A stretch of DNA of 64,000 nt from Phenylobacterium kunshanense (GCF_003254525.1 NZ_QFYS01000002.1:310001-374000); one strand, 5' to 3'. Positions 39,226 through 49,104 are shown, numbered from the stretch's first letter. The notes: generated from the letters alone by a model not told the origin. Made by a program: numbers and translations.

Positions 39226-40698
39226 TCAGCCCCGCAGCTTGCGCAGCAGGACGTCGATGTCGCGGGCGATGCCCTGATCCTCGGCCTTGAGGGCCTCGAT
39301 GCGACGCACCGCGTGCAGGACGGTGGTGTGGTCGCGCCCGCCGAAGCGGCGGCCGATGTCGGGCAGCGAGCGGGTGGTGATCTGCTTGGCCAGCCACATC
39401 GCCACCTGGCGCGGGCGGGCCACGGCGCGGGCGCGGCGCTCGCTGATCAGGTCGGCCTGCTTGAGGGCGTAGTGCTCCGCCACGGTCTTCTGGATCATGT
39501 CGACGGTCACCTTGCGCTCGTTGACGCTCAGGTGCGGCCGCAGGATGGCCTGGGCCTCGTCCAGGGACAGGCGCGCGATGTCGCCGCCCACGCGGGCCAC
39601 CAGGGTGTTCAGGGCCCCCTCCAGCTCGCGCACGCTGTCGGTGAAGCGGTCGCTGAGGAACTGCAGCACGTCCGGCCGCGCAGCGGGCACGAAGCCGCCT
39701 GCGAGGGCCAGGGTGTTCAGCTTGCGCTCCAGGATGCCCAGCCGCAGGCTCCGGTCCGCCGGCTCGATGCCGCAGACGAGGCCTGCCTGCAGGTGCGAGC
39801 GGAGACGCGGTTCCATTTCCGAAAGCTCGGTCGGAGAACGGTCGGCCGAGAGCACCACCCGGCGGCCGTCCTCCACGAGGGCGATCAGGGTGTGGAACAG
39901 CTCTTCCTGCGTCTGGGTCTTGCCGGCCACGAAGTGGACGTCGTCGATCAGCAGCAGGTCGGCGTTGCGCAGCTCGTCCTTGAACGCCGCCGTCTGGCGG
40001 GTCTGCAGCGCGTTGACGAAGGTCGAGGTGAAGCGTTCGGCCGAAAGGTAGACCACGCGCTTGCCGGGCGCCGAGCGCAGGGCCTCCCAGGCGATGGCGT
40101 TGAGGAGGTGCGTCTTCCCGAAGCCGTAGGGGCCGTGGAACACGACCGGGTTGAAGTGGCCGTCGGCCCACGAGGCCACGCGGCGGGCCACGGCGAAGGC
40201 GAACTCGTTCGCTGGGCCCGACACGAAGCTGTCGAAGCTATAGCGCTCCTGCAGGCCCTGCTGGCGGCCCTGGCGGGCGGTGACGGGGGCCACGGTGTCG
40301 GCCTCGATCTCGAACACCGGCGCGGCGATAGGGGGCGCAGTCATGGGGGCGGCCTTCGGGGCGAGTCCGGGGGAATTGGCGGGCACGGGCGGATTGGCGG
40401 CCAGGGGGGCGCTCTCGACCTCCATGCGGCTCTTCAGGTCCAGTCGGCGACCCATCGGGTCGTTCTGGGCCCACAGCTCGCCGATGCGACGCCACGCGTT
40501 GTGGCGGATCCAGTCGCGCGCGACGCCTGTCGCGGCGACCACGCACACCTCGTCCCCGGACTCGCGCAGCCCCGCCTGGCCCAGCCACGACCCGAAGGTC
40601 GCATCACCAAGCTCGCGCTTGAGAACCTGGCAGGTTTTGCTCCACACGGCTGTCGCCGGCGTGCTTGCCATAGCTCCCGCAGCCCCCCCGCTCGTCAT
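39226..40698 (-). CDS. dnaA: chromosomal replication initiator DnaA
   Basis: 490-aa AAA+ initiator. Domain I (KTCQVLKRELGDATFGSWLG, residues about 22-90), short linker domain II, domain III with Walker A GPYGFGKTHLLNAIAWEALR (about 175), Walker B ADLLLIDDVHFVAGKT and sensor motifs (HLQAGLVCGIEPADRSLRLG), and domain IV with RRFGGRDHTTVLHAVRRIE, the DNA-binding signature. I start at ATG 40698; ATG 40671 (MASTPATAVW) is an alternative. It lies next to rpsT as in Caulobacter. No DnaA boxes or oriC-like region are seen nearby. Confidence 0.96.
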   Translation of the reverse strand: MTSGGAAGAMASTPATAVWSKTCQVLKRELGDATFGSWLGQAGLRESGDEVCVVAATGVARDWIRHNAWRRIGELWAQNDPMGRRLDLKSRMEVESAPLAANPPVPANSPGLAPKAAPMTAPPIAAPVFEIEADTVAPVTARQGRQQGLQERYSFDSFVSGPANEFAFAVARRVASWADGHFNPVVFHGPYGFGKTHLLNAIAWEALRSAPGKRVVYLSAERFTSTFVNALQTRQTAAFKDELRNADLLLIDDVHFVAGKTQTQEELFHTLIALVEDGRRVVLSADRSPTELSEMEPRLRSHLQAGLVCGIEPADRSLRLGILERKLNTLALAGGFVPAARPDVLQFLSDRFTDSVRELEGALNTLVARVGGDIARLSLDEAQAILRPHLSVNERKVTVDMIQKTVAEHYALKQADLISERRARAVARPRQVAMWLAKQITTRSLPDIGRRFGGRDHTTVLHAVRRIEALKAEDQGIARDIDVLLRKLRG

Positions 40699-41029
40699 CC
40701 CTCGAACCCCATCGCAATTCAGCCGACAAGCCAGGGCCCCGAACCCCCCGACCGCGCACTTTGTTCAACACAAACAGATCCTTATTCAGCGAACGCATGT
40801 GCTCCGCCGGCGTCCCGGTTCGACCCGGGATCAAGAGGAAAGAACCTGTAAGACCCCCGACACTAATGGGGGCTGGTGGGCGGTCAACGGTGATTCTTCG
40901 GCCCGTCGAGCGATATTTCGATTGACTCGCAAAGGACCCTTTTAGGTCCAAGGGAAAGCCCAAAATCCCGGTCTGAAGGCTGAGCTTTCGGGCCGCAAAC
41001 CGTGGTCCGGAGCGCCCAATTCGACGCAC
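40699..41029 (-). promoter_or_regulatory. dnaA upstream region with two GANTC sites
   Basis: About 330 bases without a convincing gene between dnaA and the rpsT terminator. It contains GATTC (40892-40896) and GACTC (40924-40928), the CcrM methylation sequence, 194 and 226 bases before the dnaA ATG, and a small GGACC/GGTCC hairpin at 40934-40949. In Caulobacter, GANTC methylation state in the dnaA promoter changes its transcription. I could not fix the -35/-10, and no DnaA box (TTATCCACA, up to two mismatches) was found. Confidence 0.55.
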
Positions 41030-41059
41030 AAAAAAGCAGCGCCCCCGAAGGGGCGCCGC
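41030..41059 (-). terminator. rpsT terminator
   Basis: Minus-strand hairpin GCGCCCC-loop TTCG-GGGGCGC (41039-41056 region) with an outer GC/GC pair, followed by TTTTTT (41035-41030), 90 bases after the rpsT stop. Confidence 0.8.
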
Positions 41060-41147
41060 GACAAAAAATCCTAGAGACGAAGACGGGAAAACCTGTTCCC
41101 CGAACCGCGCCGTCGCCCCGGAAGCCGTGGCCTCCGGTCACGCCGGA

Positions 41148-41417
41148 TCAGGCGGCCGACATCTTCTTCAGCTGGGCGGCCAGGCGCGAGACCTTGCGCG
41201 AGCCGGTGTTCTTGTGGACCACGCCCTTGCCGACGGCGCGCATCAGCTCGGACTGGGCCTTCACGAAGGCGTCCTTAGCCGCGCCGGCGTCGCCGGAGGC
41301 CACGGCCTCCTCGAACTTGCGCAGGAAGGTGCGAACGCGCGACCGGCGGGCGGTGTTCACTTCAGTGCGGCGGGCGATCTTGCGGACCGCTTTCTTGGCG
41401 CCGGGCGTATTGGCCAT
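41148..41417 (-). CDS. rpsT: ribosomal protein S20
   Basis: 89-aa 30S protein; [40 protein letters not shown] and [20 protein letters not shown] are standard for S20. It has its own promoter upstream and a terminator downstream. Confidence 0.97.
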   Translation of the reverse strand: MANTPGAKKAVRKIARRTEVNTARRSRVRTFLRKFEEAVASGDAGAAKDAFVKAQSELMRAVGKGVVHKNTGSRKVSRLAAQLKKMSAA

Positions 41418-41482
41418 TCGTCTAAGCTCTCGAAACGGATAGCGCGCCCGGTTTGCGCCGGGCGGGCGAAAATGGAGGCGCG

Positions 41483-41511
41483 GATATACTGAAAGGGCCC
41501 GCCGCGGTCAA
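41483..41511 (-). promoter_or_regulatory. rpsT promoter
   Basis: Minus strand: TTGACC (41511-41506), 17-base spacer, TATATC (41488-41483), placing the start near 41476 and about 60 bases before rpsT. Confidence 0.6.
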
Positions 41512-41528
41512 TGGCGTAGGGCGCTCTG

Positions 41529-42308
41529 TCAGCGCCCCTTGAACTCGGGCTTCCGCTTCTCGACGAAGGCGGCCATGCCCTCCTTCTGGTCCTCGAAGGC
41601 GAAGAGGGAGTGGAACAGCCTGCGCTCCATGGTCACGCCGGTGGAAAGCGTGGTCTCGAAGGCGGCGTTCACCAGCTCCTTGTTCATCGCCACCGCGAGG
41701 GGCGACTGGGACGCGATCTTGGCCGCGGCGGCCAGCGCTTCCTCCAGCATCTTGTCGGCGGGCACGACGCGGCTGACCAGGCCGGCGCGCTCGGCTTCGG
41801 CGGCGTCCATCATCCGGGCGGTCAGGACCATGTCCATGGCCTTGGCCTTGCCCACGGCGCGCGGCAGGCGCTGTGTGCCGCCGATGCCGGGCATGACGCC
41901 GAGGTTGATCTCGGGCTGGCCGAACTTGGCGGTCTCGGCGGCGATGATGAAGTCGCACAGCATGGCCAGTTCGCACCCGCCGCCCAGGGCGTAGCCCGCG
42001 ACCGCGGCGATGATCGGCTTGCGGCACTGCTCGATGCGGCGCGCGGCGGCGCCGAAGAAGTCCGCGGAGAACATCTGGGCATAGGACTTGTCCGACATCT
42101 CCTTGATGTCGGCGCCGGCGGCGAAGGCTCGGTCGGAGCCGGTGAGAACGAGACAGCGGACGGTCTCGTCGGCCTCGGCCGCATCCAGCGCCTTGGAGAG
42201 TTCGCCCAGGAGTTGGCTGTTCAGCGCGTTCAGCGCCTCGGGCCGGTTCAGGCGGATCAGGGCGACGCCCGCGCTGGGGGTCTCGACGATCAGGGTCTCA
42301 TAGCTCAT
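41529..42308 (-). CDS. enoyl-CoA hydratase
   Basis: 259-aa crotonase-fold hydratase for fatty-acid beta-oxidation. The oxyanion-hole/active-site region is [20 protein letters not shown] (first catalytic Glu) and [20 protein letters not shown] (second Glu), both intact, plus [20 protein letters not shown] at the N-terminus. Full length. Downstream of the TraB/GumN gene with 30 bases between. Confidence 0.9.
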   Translation of the reverse strand: MSYETLIVETPSAGVALIRLNRPEALNALNSQLLGELSKALDAAEADETVRCLVLTGSDRAFAAGADIKEMSDKSYAQMFSADFFGAAARRIEQCRKPIIAAVAGYALGGGCELAMLCDFIIAAETAKFGQPEINLGVMPGIGGTQRLPRAVGKAKAMDMVLTARMMDAAEAERAGLVSRVVPADKMLEEALAAAAKIASQSPLAVAMNKELVNAAFETTLSTGVTMERRLFHSLFAFEDQKEGMAAFVEKRKPEFKGR

Positions 42309-42338
42309 GGGGCGCTCCGCTCTCCTATGGGCTGCGAC

Positions 42339-43199
42339 TTACGGCCCCGAGACGGAATAGCCAAGCGCCCGCAGCCGGGTCGGCAGCCCCTCCTCGCCCA
42401 CCAGATGGCCCACCCCGACCACCACCACGGTCTTGCCACGCCCCTTCAGGCGCAGGTCCAGCGCCTCGGTCCAGCGTTCGTTGCGCTCGATCACCAGGCG
42501 CCGGAAGACGCCTGGCGAGACCTTGCGGAGCGGCTCCAGCGCTTCCCGGTCGAGGCCTTGCACGTCTCCCGCCATCCAGGCGCGGACCAGCTTCATGTAG
42601 GAGTCCGGATTCCGGTCCAATTCGCCCAGCGTTTCGCGCAGGGAGGCCAGCTGTTCGGCGAGGGGCGCGGAGTCGAAGATCGCGATCTGCTGGGCCGGGG
42701 TCTCGAACGCCTCCCGCCGGATCGCCTCTGATGTGCTCGAGCCGATCGAGGCTTCGACGCCATGTTCGGTGGCCGCGCCGACCTTGCGGTAGGCGGCGCC
42801 GGCGAGGGCCACCTCGGCCAGCCACGGCTCCAGCCGGTCGAGCGTGGAAGGCTCGACCCCATACGTCTTCGCGACCTTCAGCAGCAACGCCACATCCGCG
42901 GGCGGCAGCAGGCGAAACAGGGACTGGCCAGGCGGCAGGACGCCGCGCTCGGCCGCGAGGCGCGCCACCTCGGCCTCGGCCGCAGGGCCGCTGGGCAGCT
43001 CGAACCACAGGTCCTGGGCCTCGCCCAGCGCCGCGTCGAGCGCCTTGGGCCGCCAGTCCAGGCCTGGGGGCAGGACGTGCACCGAGCCGAAAAGCACCAC
43101 CTCGGAGTCGGCGTCGCGCACCACCCAGACCGGGGGCTCAGCCCTGGCGGGCGCGGCGATCGCCACGGCGGCGAAGAGGATGGCGAAGAGGGATCTCAC
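42339..43199 (-). CDS. TraB/GumN-family exported protein
   Basis: 286-aa protein with signal peptide ([20 protein letters not shown]). The two GxxH motifs of the family are present: [16 protein letters not shown] near the mature N-terminus and [15 protein letters not shown] near the C-terminus. GumN/TraB proteins are thought to be metalloproteases of the Tiki fold. I take GTG 43199, whose GTGA overlaps the mutM stop by 4 bases; GTG 43208 is the alternative. Substrate unknown. Confidence 0.82.
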   Translation of the reverse strand: MRSLFAILFAAVAIAAPARAEPPVWVVRDADSEVVLFGSVHVLPPGLDWRPKALDAALGEAQDLWFELPSGPAAEAEVARLAAERGVLPPGQSLFRLLPPADVALLLKVAKTYGVEPSTLDRLEPWLAEVALAGAAYRKVGAATEHGVEASIGSSTSEAIRREAFETPAQQIAIFDSAPLAEQLASLRETLGELDRNPDSYMKLVRAWMAGDVQGLDREALEPLRKVSPGVFRRLVIERNERWTEALDLRLKGRGKTVVVVGVGHLVGEEGLPTRLRALGYSVSGP

Positions 43200-44059
43200 G
43201 TCTGGCACACCGGGCAGTAGAAGGTGGAGCGCCCCGCCTGGACCTTGCGGGCGATCACGCCGCGACAGCCGTCGTTGCGGCAGGGCTGCCCCTCGCGGTC
43301 GTAGGTGCGGAAGCGGTGCTGGAAATACCCCAGCGCGCCGTCCGCCTGGGCGAAGTCGCGCAGCGAGGAGCCGCCGGCCTCGATCGCCTCGGCCAGGACA
43401 TCCTTGATCGCCGGAACCAGCTTCGCGAGGCGCGGCCCGGAGATTCCCCCGGCGGGCCGGAAGGGCGAGATGCGGGCGCGGTTCAGCGCCTCGCAGACGT
43501 AGATGTTGCCCAGGCCGGCCACGATCCTCTGGTCGAGCAACAGGGTCTTCGGTCCTTGCCGGCGGCCGGCAAAGGCGGTTTTCAGATGTGCGGCGTCGAA
43601 CGTCTCCGACAAGGGTTCGGGCCCCAGGCTTGCGAACCAGGGGTGCAGCTCGAGCGTGGCCGTGTTGACCAGCGACATGTAACCGAACCGGCGCGGGTCG
43701 TAGTAGGTGACCCGGGGTCCCGCTTCCGTCTCGAAGACGATGTGGGCGTGCTTCGGGTCGGGGTCCGGGGCGTAGTGGAAGTGGCCCGGTCGATCCTGGC
43801 CCTCTGGCCGCGAGATCTCGAACCGGCCGCTCATGCCCAGGTGCATCACCAGGGTGTCCTCGCGGTCAAGCCGGGCGAGCAGGTACTTGGCCCGGCGCTC
43901 CAGGCGTTCGATCCTGGCGCCGGTGAGCACCTGGACGAAGCCAGGCGGCAGGGGGAAGCGCAGGTCGGGCCTGCGCGCCTCCACGCGAGCCAGGCGCTGG
44001 CCCTCCAGCACGGGGGCCAGGCCGCGCCGCACTGTCTCGACTTCCGGCAATTCAGGCAT
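43196..44059 (-). CDS. mutM: formamidopyrimidine-DNA glycosylase
   Basis: 287-aa 8-oxoguanine glycosylase/AP lyase. Starts [14 protein letters not shown] with catalytic Pro/Glu, then [19 protein letters not shown] and [20 protein letters not shown] (as LLLDQR...). The zinc finger at the C-terminus is CRNDGC ... CPVC. Start ATG 44059, 48 bases from the divergent ubiE. Confidence 0.95.
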   Translation of the reverse strand: MPELPEVETVRRGLAPVLEGQRLARVEARRPDLRFPLPPGFVQVLTGARIERLERRAKYLLARLDREDTLVMHLGMSGRFEISRPEGQDRPGHFHYAPDPDPKHAHIVFETEAGPRVTYYDPRRFGYMSLVNTATLELHPWFASLGPEPLSETFDAAHLKTAFAGRRQGPKTLLLDQRIVAGLGNIYVCEALNRARISPFRPAGGISGPRLAKLVPAIKDVLAEAIEAGGSSLRDFAQADGALGYFQHRFRTYDREGQPCRNDGCRGVIARKVQAGRSTFYCPVCQT

Positions 44060-44107
44060 CGCCCCGGCTTGGCACGGCATCGCTGGCGCGCCAAGGGGTT
44101 GAAGGCT

Positions 44108-44878
44108 ATGAGCAGCGGCATGACGGGACCTTCCGCCACCTTCGGCTTCCGCGATGTCGACGCCGCCGAGAAGCCTTCGCTTGTCCGCGGGGTCTTCGAC
44201 CGCGTCGCCGGTCGCTACGACCTGATGAACGACCTGATGAGCGCGGGCGTGCACCGGCTCTGGAAGGACGCAGTGGCGGCGAGGCTCAATCCGCAGCCGG
44301 GCGAGACCATCGTCGATTGCGCGGGCGGCACGGGCGACATGGCGCGACGGTTCGCCAGGATGGCCCGGCGGGTGCAGGAGCGCCGGGGCGGCCCCGACGC
44401 GAAGATCTTCGTGGTCGACTACAACGCCGAGATGATCGCCGCCGGGATCGAGCGCGGCGGCATGCCCGAAATCTGCTGGTCGGTGGGCGACGCCCAGCGC
44501 CTGCCGCTGCCCGACGCCTCGGCCGACGCCTATGTGATCAGCTTCGGCATACGCAACGTGACCGACATTTCCGCCGCCCTGCGCGAGGCGCGGCGGGTGC
44601 TCAAGCCGGGCGGCCGGTTCCTGTGCCTGGAGTTCTCGCGGCCGGTCACCGGGGCCCTTAGGGCCGCATACGACGCCTATTCCTTCAAGGTGATCCCCGA
44701 GATCGGGGCGCGGGTGGCCAACGACCGGGAGTCGTACCAGTACCTGGTCGAGAGCATCCGGCGGTTCCCCGACCAGAAGACATTCGCCGACATGATCCGC
44801 GCCGCGGGCTTCAGCCAGGTGGGCTGGACCAACTATTCCGGCGGCGTGGCGGCGCTGCACACAGGCCGGGCGATCTGA
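44108..44878 (+). CDS. ubiE: demethylubiquinone/demethylmenaquinone C-methyltransferase
   Basis: 256-aa SAM methyltransferase. [20 protein letters not shown] is the family opening, [17 protein letters not shown] the SAM motif I, and [20 protein letters not shown] plus [13 protein letters not shown] are signature blocks. Strong ribosome site (AAGG...GAAGG) before ATG 44108. Followed 7 bases later by ubiB. Confidence 0.95.
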   Translation: MSSGMTGPSATFGFRDVDAAEKPSLVRGVFDRVAGRYDLMNDLMSAGVHRLWKDAVAARLNPQPGETIVDCAGGTGDMARRFARMARRVQERRGGPDAKIFVVDYNAEMIAAGIERGGMPEICWSVGDAQRLPLPDASADAYVISFGIRNVTDISAALREARRVLKPGGRFLCLEFSRPVTGALRAAYDAYSFKVIPEIGARVANDRESYQYLVESIRRFPDQKTFADMIRAAGFSQVGWTNYSGGVAALHTGRAI

Positions 44879-44885
44879 GGCGCGC

Positions 44886-46382
44886 ATGGCCTCTCTGGGC
44901 GCTTTCCTGCGGCTGATCGGGGCCGGCTGGACGCTGGTCCGCAACGACGCCCTGCTGCCGCGCGAGCTGGACGGGTTCTATTCCTCGGGCGTGCGGACGG
45001 CGGCCTCCGCGCTTCGCGTGTTCGCGACGCGGCGCGACGGGCGCCCCGGCGAGCGGCTGGCGCGATCGCTGGAGCGGCTGGGACCGGTGGCGATCAAGCT
45101 GGGCCAGCTCCTGTCCACGCGCGCCGACATCTTCGGCCGCACGTTCGCCGAGGACCTGGGCCGGCTGAAGGACAAGCTGCCGCCGTTCCCGACGGGCGAG
45201 GCGCGGGCGCTGGTCGAACAGGAGCTCGGCAAGCCGGTCGGCGCCGTCTTCGCCACCTTCGGTGATCCGGTCGCCGCCGCTTCGCTGGCGCAGGCGCATG
45301 ACGCCATGCTGCTCGAAGGGCGCAGGGTGGCGGTGAAGGTGCTGCGGCCCGGCATCGAGCGTCGGGTGGCCGCCGACTCCGAGGTGCTGAAGCTGGCCGC
45401 CCGGCTGATCGAGCGCCTGGCGCCGCCCGCGCGCCGGCTGGAGCCCATGGGCTTCGCCCTGACCGTGGTGCGCGCCACCGAACTGGAACTCGACCTTCGG
45501 CTGGAGGCCGCCGGGGCCGACGAACTGGCCGAGGTGATGGCCGCCGACGGCTACATGTCGGCGCCGAAGGTGCTTTGGGAGGGCGTCGGCAAGCGGGTGC
45601 TGACCCTGGAGTGGGCGCAGGGCATGCCGCTCTCCGACGAGGCGGCGCTCGAGCAGCCTGGCCTGGATCGCAAGGCGCTGGCCGCGAACCTGACCCGCGC
45701 CTTCCTGGCCCAGGCGCTGGACCACGGCGTCTTTCACGCGGACCTGCACGAGGGCAACCTGTTCGCCGCCGCGCCCGATCGGCTGCAGGCGGTGGATTTC
45801 GGCATCATCGGCCGCCTGGGCCCGACCGAGCGGCGCTACCTGGCCGAGATCTTGTGGGGTTTCCTGCGCCGGGACTACCAGCAGGTGGCCCAGGTGCATT
45901 TCGACGCTGGATATGTTCCGGCCCACCACAGCGTCGCGGCCTTCGCCCAGGCGCTCCGGGCGGTGGGTGAGCCGGTGTTCGGGCGCGCGGCCAGCACCAT
46001 CGCCATGAGCCGGGTGCTGACCCAGCTCTTCGAGATCACGGCGCTGTTCGACATGCGCCTGCGCCCCGAGCTTGTGCTGCTGCAGAAGACCATGATGACG
46101 GTCGAGGGCGTCGCGCGGCGCATCGACCCCGATCACGACATCTGGGCGGCTTCGGAGCCGGTGGTCCGCCGCTGGATCGCCCGGGAACTGTCGCCGGCCA
46201 CGCGGGTCAAACGGTTCGCGGGCGAGCTGGAGACAGCCGTGCGGAACGTCTCCCGACTTGCCGCGGCGCCGCCGGTCCAGCCCATCGCGGTCGTGGAGCC
46301 TGAGCGCAATGGCGCGTTGCTCTGGTTCGCCCTGGGCGCCCTGGCGTCGGGTGCGGCCTTCCTGATCGGGCGGCTGCTCTAG
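44886..46382 (+). CDS. ubiB: ubiquinone biosynthesis ABC1-type kinase-like protein UbiB
   Basis: 498-aa atypical kinase needed for ubiquinone biosynthesis. PVAIKLGQLLSTRADIFGRT contains the KxGQ motif, then PVAAASLAQAHDAML (Ala-rich nucleotide loop), HADLHEGNLFAAAP and VDFGIIGRLG (HxD...N and DFG-type motifs). A single C-terminal membrane helix (ALLWFALGALASGAAFLIGR) anchors it. Forms an ubiE-ubiB pair as in many proteobacteria. Confidence 0.94.
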   Translation: MASLGAFLRLIGAGWTLVRNDALLPRELDGFYSSGVRTAASALRVFATRRDGRPGERLARSLERLGPVAIKLGQLLSTRADIFGRTFAEDLGRLKDKLPPFPTGEARALVEQELGKPVGAVFATFGDPVAAASLAQAHDAMLLEGRRVAVKVLRPGIERRVAADSEVLKLAARLIERLAPPARRLEPMGFALTVVRATELELDLRLEAAGADELAEVMAADGYMSAPKVLWEGVGKRVLTLEWAQGMPLSDEAALEQPGLDRKALAANLTRAFLAQALDHGVFHADLHEGNLFAAAPDRLQAVDFGIIGRLGPTERRYLAEILWGFLRRDYQQVAQVHFDAGYVPAHHSVAAFAQALRAVGEPVFGRAASTIAMSRVLTQLFEITALFDMRLRPELVLLQKTMMTVEGVARRIDPDHDIWAASEPVVRRWIARELSPATRVKRFAGELETAVRNVSRLAAAPPVQPIAVVEPERNGALLWFALGALASGAAFLIGRLL

Positions 46383-46822
46383 CTCCAGCGCTCCCGGTCG
46401 GCGTGGTCCCGCTCGGTCGGCTCGACCCAGCGCTCGCCGGCGGGCCCATGCTCCTTCTTCCAGAAGGGCGCGGCGGACTTCAGATAGTCCATGAGGAAGT
46501 CGCAGGCCTCGAAAGCGGCGCGGCGGTGGCCCGCGGCGGTGGCCACGAACACGATCGGCTCGCCTGGCGCGATCTTCCCCACGCGATGCAGGATGGCGAG
46601 GTCGTGCAGGCCGAAGCGCGTCCTGGCCTGCTCGGCGATCCGGCCGATCTCCGCCTCGGTGAAGCCCGGGTAGGCCTCCAGCTCCAGGATGTTCGTGGCG
46701 CCTTCCTCGGCTCGGGCGAGGCCCGTGAACGTCGCGATGGCGCCCGTTTCGCGGCGGCCCTTCGAAAAGGCCGTCAGCAGGGCGCCAGGGTCGAAGGGGC
46801 TGTCGGTGAGCTCGATCATCAT
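46379..46822 (-). CDS. moaE: molybdopterin synthase catalytic subunit
   Basis: 147-aa MoaE, which adds sulfur from MoaD thiocarboxylate to precursor Z. AIATFTGLARAEEGATNILE, ILHRVGKIAPGEPIVFVATA and the catalytic lysine motif SAAPFWKKEHGPAGERWVEP are present. Starts at ATG 46822, overlapping the moaD stop by 4 bases. The 3' end overlaps ubiB by 4 bases. Confidence 0.95.
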   Translation of the reverse strand: MMIELTDSPFDPGALLTAFSKGRRETGAIATFTGLARAEEGATNILELEAYPGFTEAEIGRIAEQARTRFGLHDLAILHRVGKIAPGEPIVFVATAAGHRRAAFEACDFLMDYLKSAAPFWKKEHGPAGERWVEPTERDHADRERWS

Positions 46823-47058
46823 CCGCCGCTCATGGGGGGCAGGAAGGCGACCTCGCTGGCCGCGGTCAGGGCCGCCTCGCCGCGCACGAGGGCCTGGTCG
46901 ATGGCCACCTGCACGCCCTTGCCGGCCAGGGCCTCGCCCAGCGCCGCGTCCTCGTCCGTGAGCAGGGCGCGCAACGCTGACAGGGACGGACTGTCGATCT
47001 GGCGCTCGCGCCATCCGGCGACGTCGCGCAGGGGACCGAAGAGGAGGACGCGGGCCAT
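46819..47058 (-). CDS. moaD: molybdopterin synthase sulfur carrier subunit
   Basis: 79-aa ubiquitin-fold sulfur carrier ending in MSGG, the double-glycine that is thiocarboxylated. LLFGPLRDVAGWRERQIDSP at the start is typical. Ends inside the start of moaE. Confidence 0.93.
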   Translation of the reverse strand: MARVLLFGPLRDVAGWRERQIDSPSLSALRALLTDEDAALGEALAGKGVQVAIDQALVRGEAALTAASEVAFLPPMSGG

Positions 47059-47061
47059 GGG

Positions 47062-48087
47062 TCAGCCGCCGGTGGTGGACATGTGACGCGCGACGGCGGG
47101 CTGGCTGCGGGCGATCTCGAAGTCATGGCCCTTGGGTTTACCGGCGATGGCGCGGCGGATGGCGTCGGTGAGCTCGGCGTCCCCGGCGCCCGATCGCAGG
47201 ACGGCGCGCAGGTCGGTGGCGTCCTCCTGGCCCAGGCAGGTGTGCAGCGTGCCGGTGCAGGTGAGCCGCACGCGGTTGCAGGATTCGCAGAAGTTGTGGC
47301 TCAGCGGCGTGATGAAGCCGAGGCGTCCGCCGGTCTCGGCGACGCGCACATAGCGGGCGGGGCCGCCGGTGGAGAGGGGCAGATCCTCAAGGGTCCAGAA
47401 GCTGGCGAGCTCGGCGCGCACCTGGCTGAGCGGCAGATACTGGTCGGTGCGGTCGGCCTCGACCTCGCCCAGGGGCATGGTCTCGATCAGGGTGATGTCG
47501 CACCCTGTGCGGTGGGCCCAGGCGATCAGGTCGGGAATCTCGCCGGCGTTGTCGTCGCGCAGGGCGACGGCGTTGATCTTCACTGACAGCCCCGCCGCCT
47601 GAGCCGCCGTGATCCCGGCCAGCACCTTGGCGACGTCGCCGCCGCGGGTAAGTCGCCGGAAGAGGTCGGGCTTCAGCGTATCCAGAGAGACGTTGATCCG
47701 CCGCACGCCGGCGTCGGCCAGTTCCCCGGCGAATTCGCTGAGGCGCGTCCCGTTGGTGGTGAGGGTCAGCTCGTCCAGGGCTCCCGAGGTCAGATGCCGG
47801 CCCAGGGTGCGGACCAGGTCCATCATGCCCTTGCGCACGAGGGGTTCGCCGCCCGTGAGGCGCAGCTTACGTGTCCCCAGACCGACGAAGGCCGAGGCGA
47901 TCCGGTCCAGCTCCTCGAGCGACAGCACCTCGGCCTTCGGGAGGAAGGTCATGTGCTCGGCCATGCAATAGACGCAGCGAAGGTCGCAGCGGTCGGTGAC
48001 CGACAGGCGCAAATAGGTCACGGTCCGGCCGAAGCCGTCCACGAGCGGCGCTGAGCGCGGTCCGGTGATCGCGTCGAATGGCGTCAT
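47062..48087 (-). CDS. moaA: GTP 3',8-cyclase MoaA
   Basis: 341-aa radical SAM enzyme that starts molybdopterin synthesis. The N-terminal cluster is [17 protein letters not shown] (CX3CX2C), followed by [14 protein letters not shown]; the C-terminal cluster is [20 protein letters not shown], which binds the GTP substrate. It ends in STTGG, with the required terminal Gly-Gly. Only 3 bases separate it from moaD; moaA-moaD-moaE form one operon and moaB/moaC are not in the window. Confidence 0.95.
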   Translation of the reverse strand: MTPFDAITGPRSAPLVDGFGRTVTYLRLSVTDRCDLRCVYCMAEHMTFLPKAEVLSLEELDRIASAFVGLGTRKLRLTGGEPLVRKGMMDLVRTLGRHLTSGALDELTLTTNGTRLSEFAGELADAGVRRINVSLDTLKPDLFRRLTRGGDVAKVLAGITAAQAAGLSVKINAVALRDDNAGEIPDLIAWAHRTGCDITLIETMPLGEVEADRTDQYLPLSQVRAELASFWTLEDLPLSTGGPARYVRVAETGGRLGFITPLSHNFCESCNRVRLTCTGTLHTCLGQEDATDLRAVLRSGAGDAELTDAIRRAIAGKPKGHDFEIARSQPAVARHMSTTGG

Positions 48088-48115
48088 CAGCAGGCAAGAT
48101 AGGGGGCAATCGCCG

Positions 48116-48718
48116 ATGGGGACAGTGCCAGCCGGTGGGGAACAGGTCGCCGCCGTGGTCCTGGCCGCAGGCTCCGCGCGGCGGTTCGGCGGCGGCAAGC
48201 TGCTGGCGCCCTGGCGAGGCGCGCCGCTGCTGCACGGGGCGCTGGCGGCGGCGCGGGCCGCCCCGGTCGGATCGGTGACCGTGGTGACGGGCGCGGAGGC
48301 CGAGGCGGTCGCGGCCTGCGCGCGGGCCTTCGACCCGGCCCTTCGTATCGTCCACGCGCCGGACCATGCCGAGGGCATGGCGGCCTCGCTGCGGGCGGGC
48401 CTGGCCAGCCTGCCGCGGGAGGTCATGGTCGCGCTGGTGTTGCTGGGCGACATGCCGCGTGTGCCGCAGGAGACGCCGCCACGGTTGATCCAGGCGGTGC
48501 GCGATGGTGCGCCTGCCGCGGCGCCGGTGTTCGGCGGGCGGCGTGGCAATCCTGTCGCACTGTCGCGGGCCTTGTTCGCGCCGGCGATGGCGCTCTCAGG
48601 AGATACCGGCGCGCGGGGGGTGCTGCAGGGGCTGGGCGAGCGGCTTGCCGTGGTGGACGCGCCGGACGATGGGGTGCTGTTCGACGTCGATGAACGGGCG
48701 GACCTGGACCGAAACTAG
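48116..48718 (+). CDS. MocA-like molybdenum cofactor cytidylyltransferase (NTP_transf_3)
   Basis: 200-aa nucleotidyltransferase. [20 protein letters not shown] is the LAAGxSxRFGxxKLL motif of the MocA/PucB group (GTP-specific MobA has LAGGxSxRMG), and [14 protein letters not shown] the metal-binding Asp. With moaA divergent 28 bases away, cytidylation of molybdopterin for a xanthine-dehydrogenase-type enzyme is the best guess. AGGGGG precedes ATG 48116. Confidence 0.8.
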   Translation: MGTVPAGGEQVAAVVLAAGSARRFGGGKLLAPWRGAPLLHGALAAARAAPVGSVTVVTGAEAEAVAACARAFDPALRIVHAPDHAEGMAASLRAGLASLPREVMVALVLLGDMPRVPQETPPRLIQAVRDGAPAAAPVFGGRRGNPVALSRALFAPAMALSGDTGARGVLQGLGERLAVVDAPDDGVLFDVDERADLDRN

Positions 48719-48888
48719 GCCCTGAGGTCGAGCCGCCGAGCCCCGCTTGCGGGCTGGATCCGGACCTGGTCGGCAAGGTCGAGCTTGCGCGCGGCGGAGG
48801 CGATCGTCTGCGCGGCCTGCACCGAGGTGGGCAGGGTCAGGGCGTACCAGAGCCCTTGTCCGGAGTTGCGCAGCTGAACGCTGACCAT
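48715..48888 (-). CDS. 57-aa protein, function unknown
   Basis: Short gene on the minus strand: start ATG 48888, stop TAG at 48715-48717, overlapping the stop of the MocA-like gene by 3-4 bases. The product (MVSVQLRNSGQGLWYALTLP at the start) is basic and amphipathic with a central AAQTIASAARKLDLADQV helix, and looks like a genuine small protein rather than a shadow. Its start lies 46 bases from a perfect CtrA-type site. No family recognised. Confidence 0.55.
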   Translation of the reverse strand: MVSVQLRNSGQGLWYALTLPTSVQAAQTIASAARKLDLADQVRIQPASGARRLDLRA

Positions 48889-48933
48889 GGGTCTCGTCTC
48901 GGCATTCTGGCCGCAACCATAGATCGCCAGCTC

Positions 48934-48949
48934 TTAATCGCAGGTTAAC
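48934..48949. promoter_or_regulatory. perfect CtrA-binding-site match (TTAA-N7-TTAAC)
   Basis: TTAA (48934-48937), seven bases, TTAAC (48945-48949). It lies between the divergent 57-aa gene and the 158-aa secreted protein gene; CtrA would be expected to control one or both. TTAA tetramers are very rare in this GC-rich sequence, so a chance match is unlikely. Confidence 0.65.
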
Positions 48950-49104
48950 CGGGGCCGCGGGCGCCGACAGATGCCGCATTTGTCGCAGGCTGCCGCATGC
49001 CCGTCCCTGGAAGCTTGGTCGTTTCAACCCGAACGACGTTCGACGCACGTGATACGCGACTGGCCAGGGTTGCCCCCCGGCGCCTGACGGGCGATGCTGA
49101 TTGC

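Noticed and set aside
40604..41029. 141-codon minus-strand open frame upstream of dnaA
   Set aside because: Overlaps dnaA start in another frame, no ribosome site, no protein-like pattern.
40699..41147. Possible replication origin next to dnaA
   Set aside because: No DnaA-box cluster (TTATCCACA-like) or AT-rich unwinding element is visible; in Caulobacter the origin lies some kilobases away near hemE, which is not in the window.
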